Below are positions 62,597 to 64,000 of a stretch of DNA of 64,000 nt, one piece after another (the stretch's first letter is position 1; each line of letters opens with the position of its first letter). Made by a program: the position numbers and the translations under genes. The stretch spans positions 1,116,001-1,180,000 of the forward strand of contig NZ_JABTEX010000001.1 of the NCBI RefSeq assembly GCF_015711645.1, written 5' to 3'. The DNA is from Planomonospora sp. ID82291. GTDB lineage: Bacteria > Actinomycetota > Actinomycetes > Streptosporangiales > Streptosporangiaceae. The notes beneath the pieces were generated by a model, which made no database searches, was not told the DNA's origin, and saw nothing but the letters and a program-made list of their open reading frames with translations.

Positions 62597-64000
62597 TCAG
62601 GCCAGGTTGGTCTCCGGGGCGGCGAAGGGGACGATGTCGGGGGCGCCGAGGCGGATGGCGTCGGCCTCGTGGTCGGTGTCCTGCTCCTGGGAGAGCCGTT
62701 CGGCCTCGACGCGCTTGGTGTAGTACTCGATCTCGCGCTTGACCTGCTCGTCGTCCCATTCCAGCGGTCCGGCGAGCAGCGCGGCGGCCTCCTCGGCCAC
62801 GGCCAGGCCGCGGTGGAAGGTCTCGATGGCGACGTGGGTGCGCCGGGCCAGCACGTCGTTGAGGTGCCGGGCGCCCTCGTGGGTGGCGGCGTAGACGACC
62901 TCGGCCCGCAGGTAGTCGTCCGCCCCGGTCAGCGGCCGGCCCAGCGACGGGTCCTCCCCGATCAGCGCCAGCACCTCGTCGATCATGGAACCGTACCGCT
63001 GGAGCAGGTGCTCGATCCGGGCCACGTGCAGCCCGGACGACCGGGCCAGCCGCTCGCGCGAGTTCCACAGCGCCTGGTAGCCCTCGGCCCCGGCCAGCGG
63101 GATCCGGTCGGTGCAGGAGGGCGGGACCCGCTGGCGCAGGCCGTGCGCGACCGCGTCCACCGCGTCGCGCGCCATCACCCGGTAGGTCGTGTACTTGCCC
63201 CCGGCCACCATGACCAGACCGGGCACCGGGTGGGCCACCACGTGCTCGCGCGAGAGCTTCGAGGTCTCCTCCGACTCCCCCGACAGCAGCGGCCGCAGCC
63301 CCGCGTAGACGCCCTCGACGTCGTCGCGGGTGAGCGGCACCGACAGGACCGCGTTGACGTGCTCCAGCACGTAGTCGATGTCGGAGCGGGAGGCCGCCGG
63401 GTGGACCTTGTCCAGGTTCCAGCGGGTGTCGGTGGTCCCGATGATCCAGTGGCGGCCCCAGGGGATGACGAACAGCACCGACTTCTCGGTCCGCAGGATG
63501 ATCCCGGTCAGGGAGTGGATCCGGTCGCGCGGCACCACCAGGTGGACGCCCTTGGAGGCGCGCACGTGGATCTGCCCGCGCCCGCCGACCAGTTCCTGGA
63601 TCTCGTCGGTCCACACGCCGGTGGCGTTCACCACCTGGCGCGCCCGCACCTCCAGGTCGCTCCCGGTCTCCAGGTCGCGCACCCGCACCCCGGTGACCCG
63701 TTCCCCCTCCCGCAGGAAGCCCGTCACCTGCGCCCGCGAGGCGACGTGCGCCCCGTAGCCGGCGGCGGTCCGCAGCATGGTCATCACGTAGCGGGCGTCG
63801 TCCACCTGCGCGTCCCAGTACTGCACCGCACCGGAGAAGGCGGTGCGGCGCAGCGCCGGGGCCAGCCGCAGCGCCCGCCTGCGCGACAGGTGCCGGTGGC
63901 CGGGGACGCCGCGGGTGAGCCCGGCGGAGAAGCCCAGGGTGTCGTACATCACCAGCCCGGTGCCCACGTACGGCCGCTCCCAGCCGAGATGGGTGAGCGG
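62597..64000 (-). CDS. glpD: Glycerol-3-phosphate dehydrogenase, 5' end beyond the window
   Basis: The 467 C-terminal residues of an FAD-dependent, membrane-associated glycerol-3-phosphate dehydrogenase. VVNATGVWTDEIQ, RASKGVHLVVPRDRI, ILRTEKSVLFVIPWGRHWII and IGTTDTRWNLDK are family segments; VYAGLRPLL and VMVAGGKYTTYRVMARDAVD (close to the FAD-binding C-terminus) follow, then the helical C-terminal domain. The N-terminal FAD loop is outside the window. The frame is open from 64000. Together with guaA, the GMC oxidoreductase and the dehydrogenase it forms a neighbourhood common in actinobacteria. Confidence 0.93.
   Translation of the reverse strand, partial: PLTHLGWERPYVGTGLVMYDTLGFSAGLTRGVPGHRHLSRRRALRLAPALRRTAFSGAVQYWDAQVDDARYVMTMLRTAAGYGAHVASRAQVTGFLREGERVTGVRVRDLETGSDLEVRARQVVNATGVWTDEIQELVGGRGQIHVRASKGVHLVVPRDRIHSLTGIILRTEKSVLFVIPWGRHWIIGTTDTRWNLDKVHPAASRSDIDYVLEHVNAVLSVPLTRDDVEGVYAGLRPLLSGESEETSKLSREHVVAHPVPGLVMVAGGKYTTYRVMARDAVDAVAHGLRQRVPPSCTDRIPLAGAEGYQALWNSRERLARSSGLHVARIEHLLQRYGSMIDEVLALIGEDPSLGRPLTGADDYLRAEVVYAATHEGARHLNDVLARRTHVAIETFHRGLAVAEEAAALLAGPLEWDDEQVKREIEYYTKRVEAERLSQEQDTDHEADAIRLGAPDIVPFAAPETNLA

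Overview
The window is GC-rich (roughly 70% or more) DNA from an actinomycete. GTG and TTG starts are common, many gene junctions are ATGA/GTGA overlaps, and the families are typical of actinobacteria (MspA-free surface-polymer genes, a guaA / GMC oxidoreductase / semialdehyde dehydrogenase / glpD neighbourhood, hybrid kinase, secreted excalibur nuclease). A member of the Streptosporangiales or a related order is my guess; the sequence does not fix the genus. No tRNA, rRNA, CRISPR array or prophage was seen.

Bases 1-36700 are a large cell-surface glycopolymer locus. It opens with a two-domain polymerase (GT2 fused to a CDP-glycerol glycerophosphotransferase-like domain), a GT4 glycosyltransferase, three related sulfotransferases, a CDP-alcohol phosphatidyltransferase and another GT2. 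Then come all six functions needed for CMP-pseudaminic acid, spread over several transcription units: pseI, pseG, pseF, pseB, pseC and, 6 kb further on, pseH. Between pseC and pseH lies a four-gene operon of poorly characterised proteins, one of which resembles capsule-type (KpsC/KpsS-like) transferases and is a candidate pseudaminyl transferase. Next are a polytopic GT-C-like protein, three SAM methyltransferases, rmlA and rmlB, a GtrA-like flippase, a polyprenyl-phosphate GT2, a WecD-like acetyltransferase and a WecE-like transaminase. Together rmlA, rmlB, wecE and wecD would make dTDP-Fuc4NAc. A secreted polysaccharide deacetylase and two tandem acyltransferase-3 membrane proteins close the locus. 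The most economical reading is a teichoic/teichulosonic-type wall polymer that carries pseudaminic acid and Fuc4NAc, with sulfate, methyl and acyl decorations.

Bases 36700-64000 are mixed housekeeping and accessory genes: guaA, a 1026-residue hybrid histidine kinase with two receivers and an HPt domain, a DUF885 hydrolase, a decayed TnpB element, an AlkC-like HEAT-repeat protein, a divergent NmrA/HxlR pair with a palindromic operator, a GNAT protein, a Phd/RelE-type toxin-antitoxin pair whose antitoxin start looks frameshifted, a PLP decarboxylase, a ChoD-like GMC oxidoreductase, a succinate-semialdehyde-type dehydrogenase, a beta-propeller lipoprotein, a DUF4143 ATPase preceded by four 22-bp-spaced iterons, a fungalysin-like (M36) metalloprotease, a secreted thermonuclease, an ECF sigma-factor remnant, a protein that looks like an antitoxin fused to the tail of a PIN toxin, and the 3' part of glpD running off the window.

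Intergenic DNA is unusually rich in short GC-rich tandem repeats (12 to 42 bp units), and several strong hairpin terminators separate convergent units.
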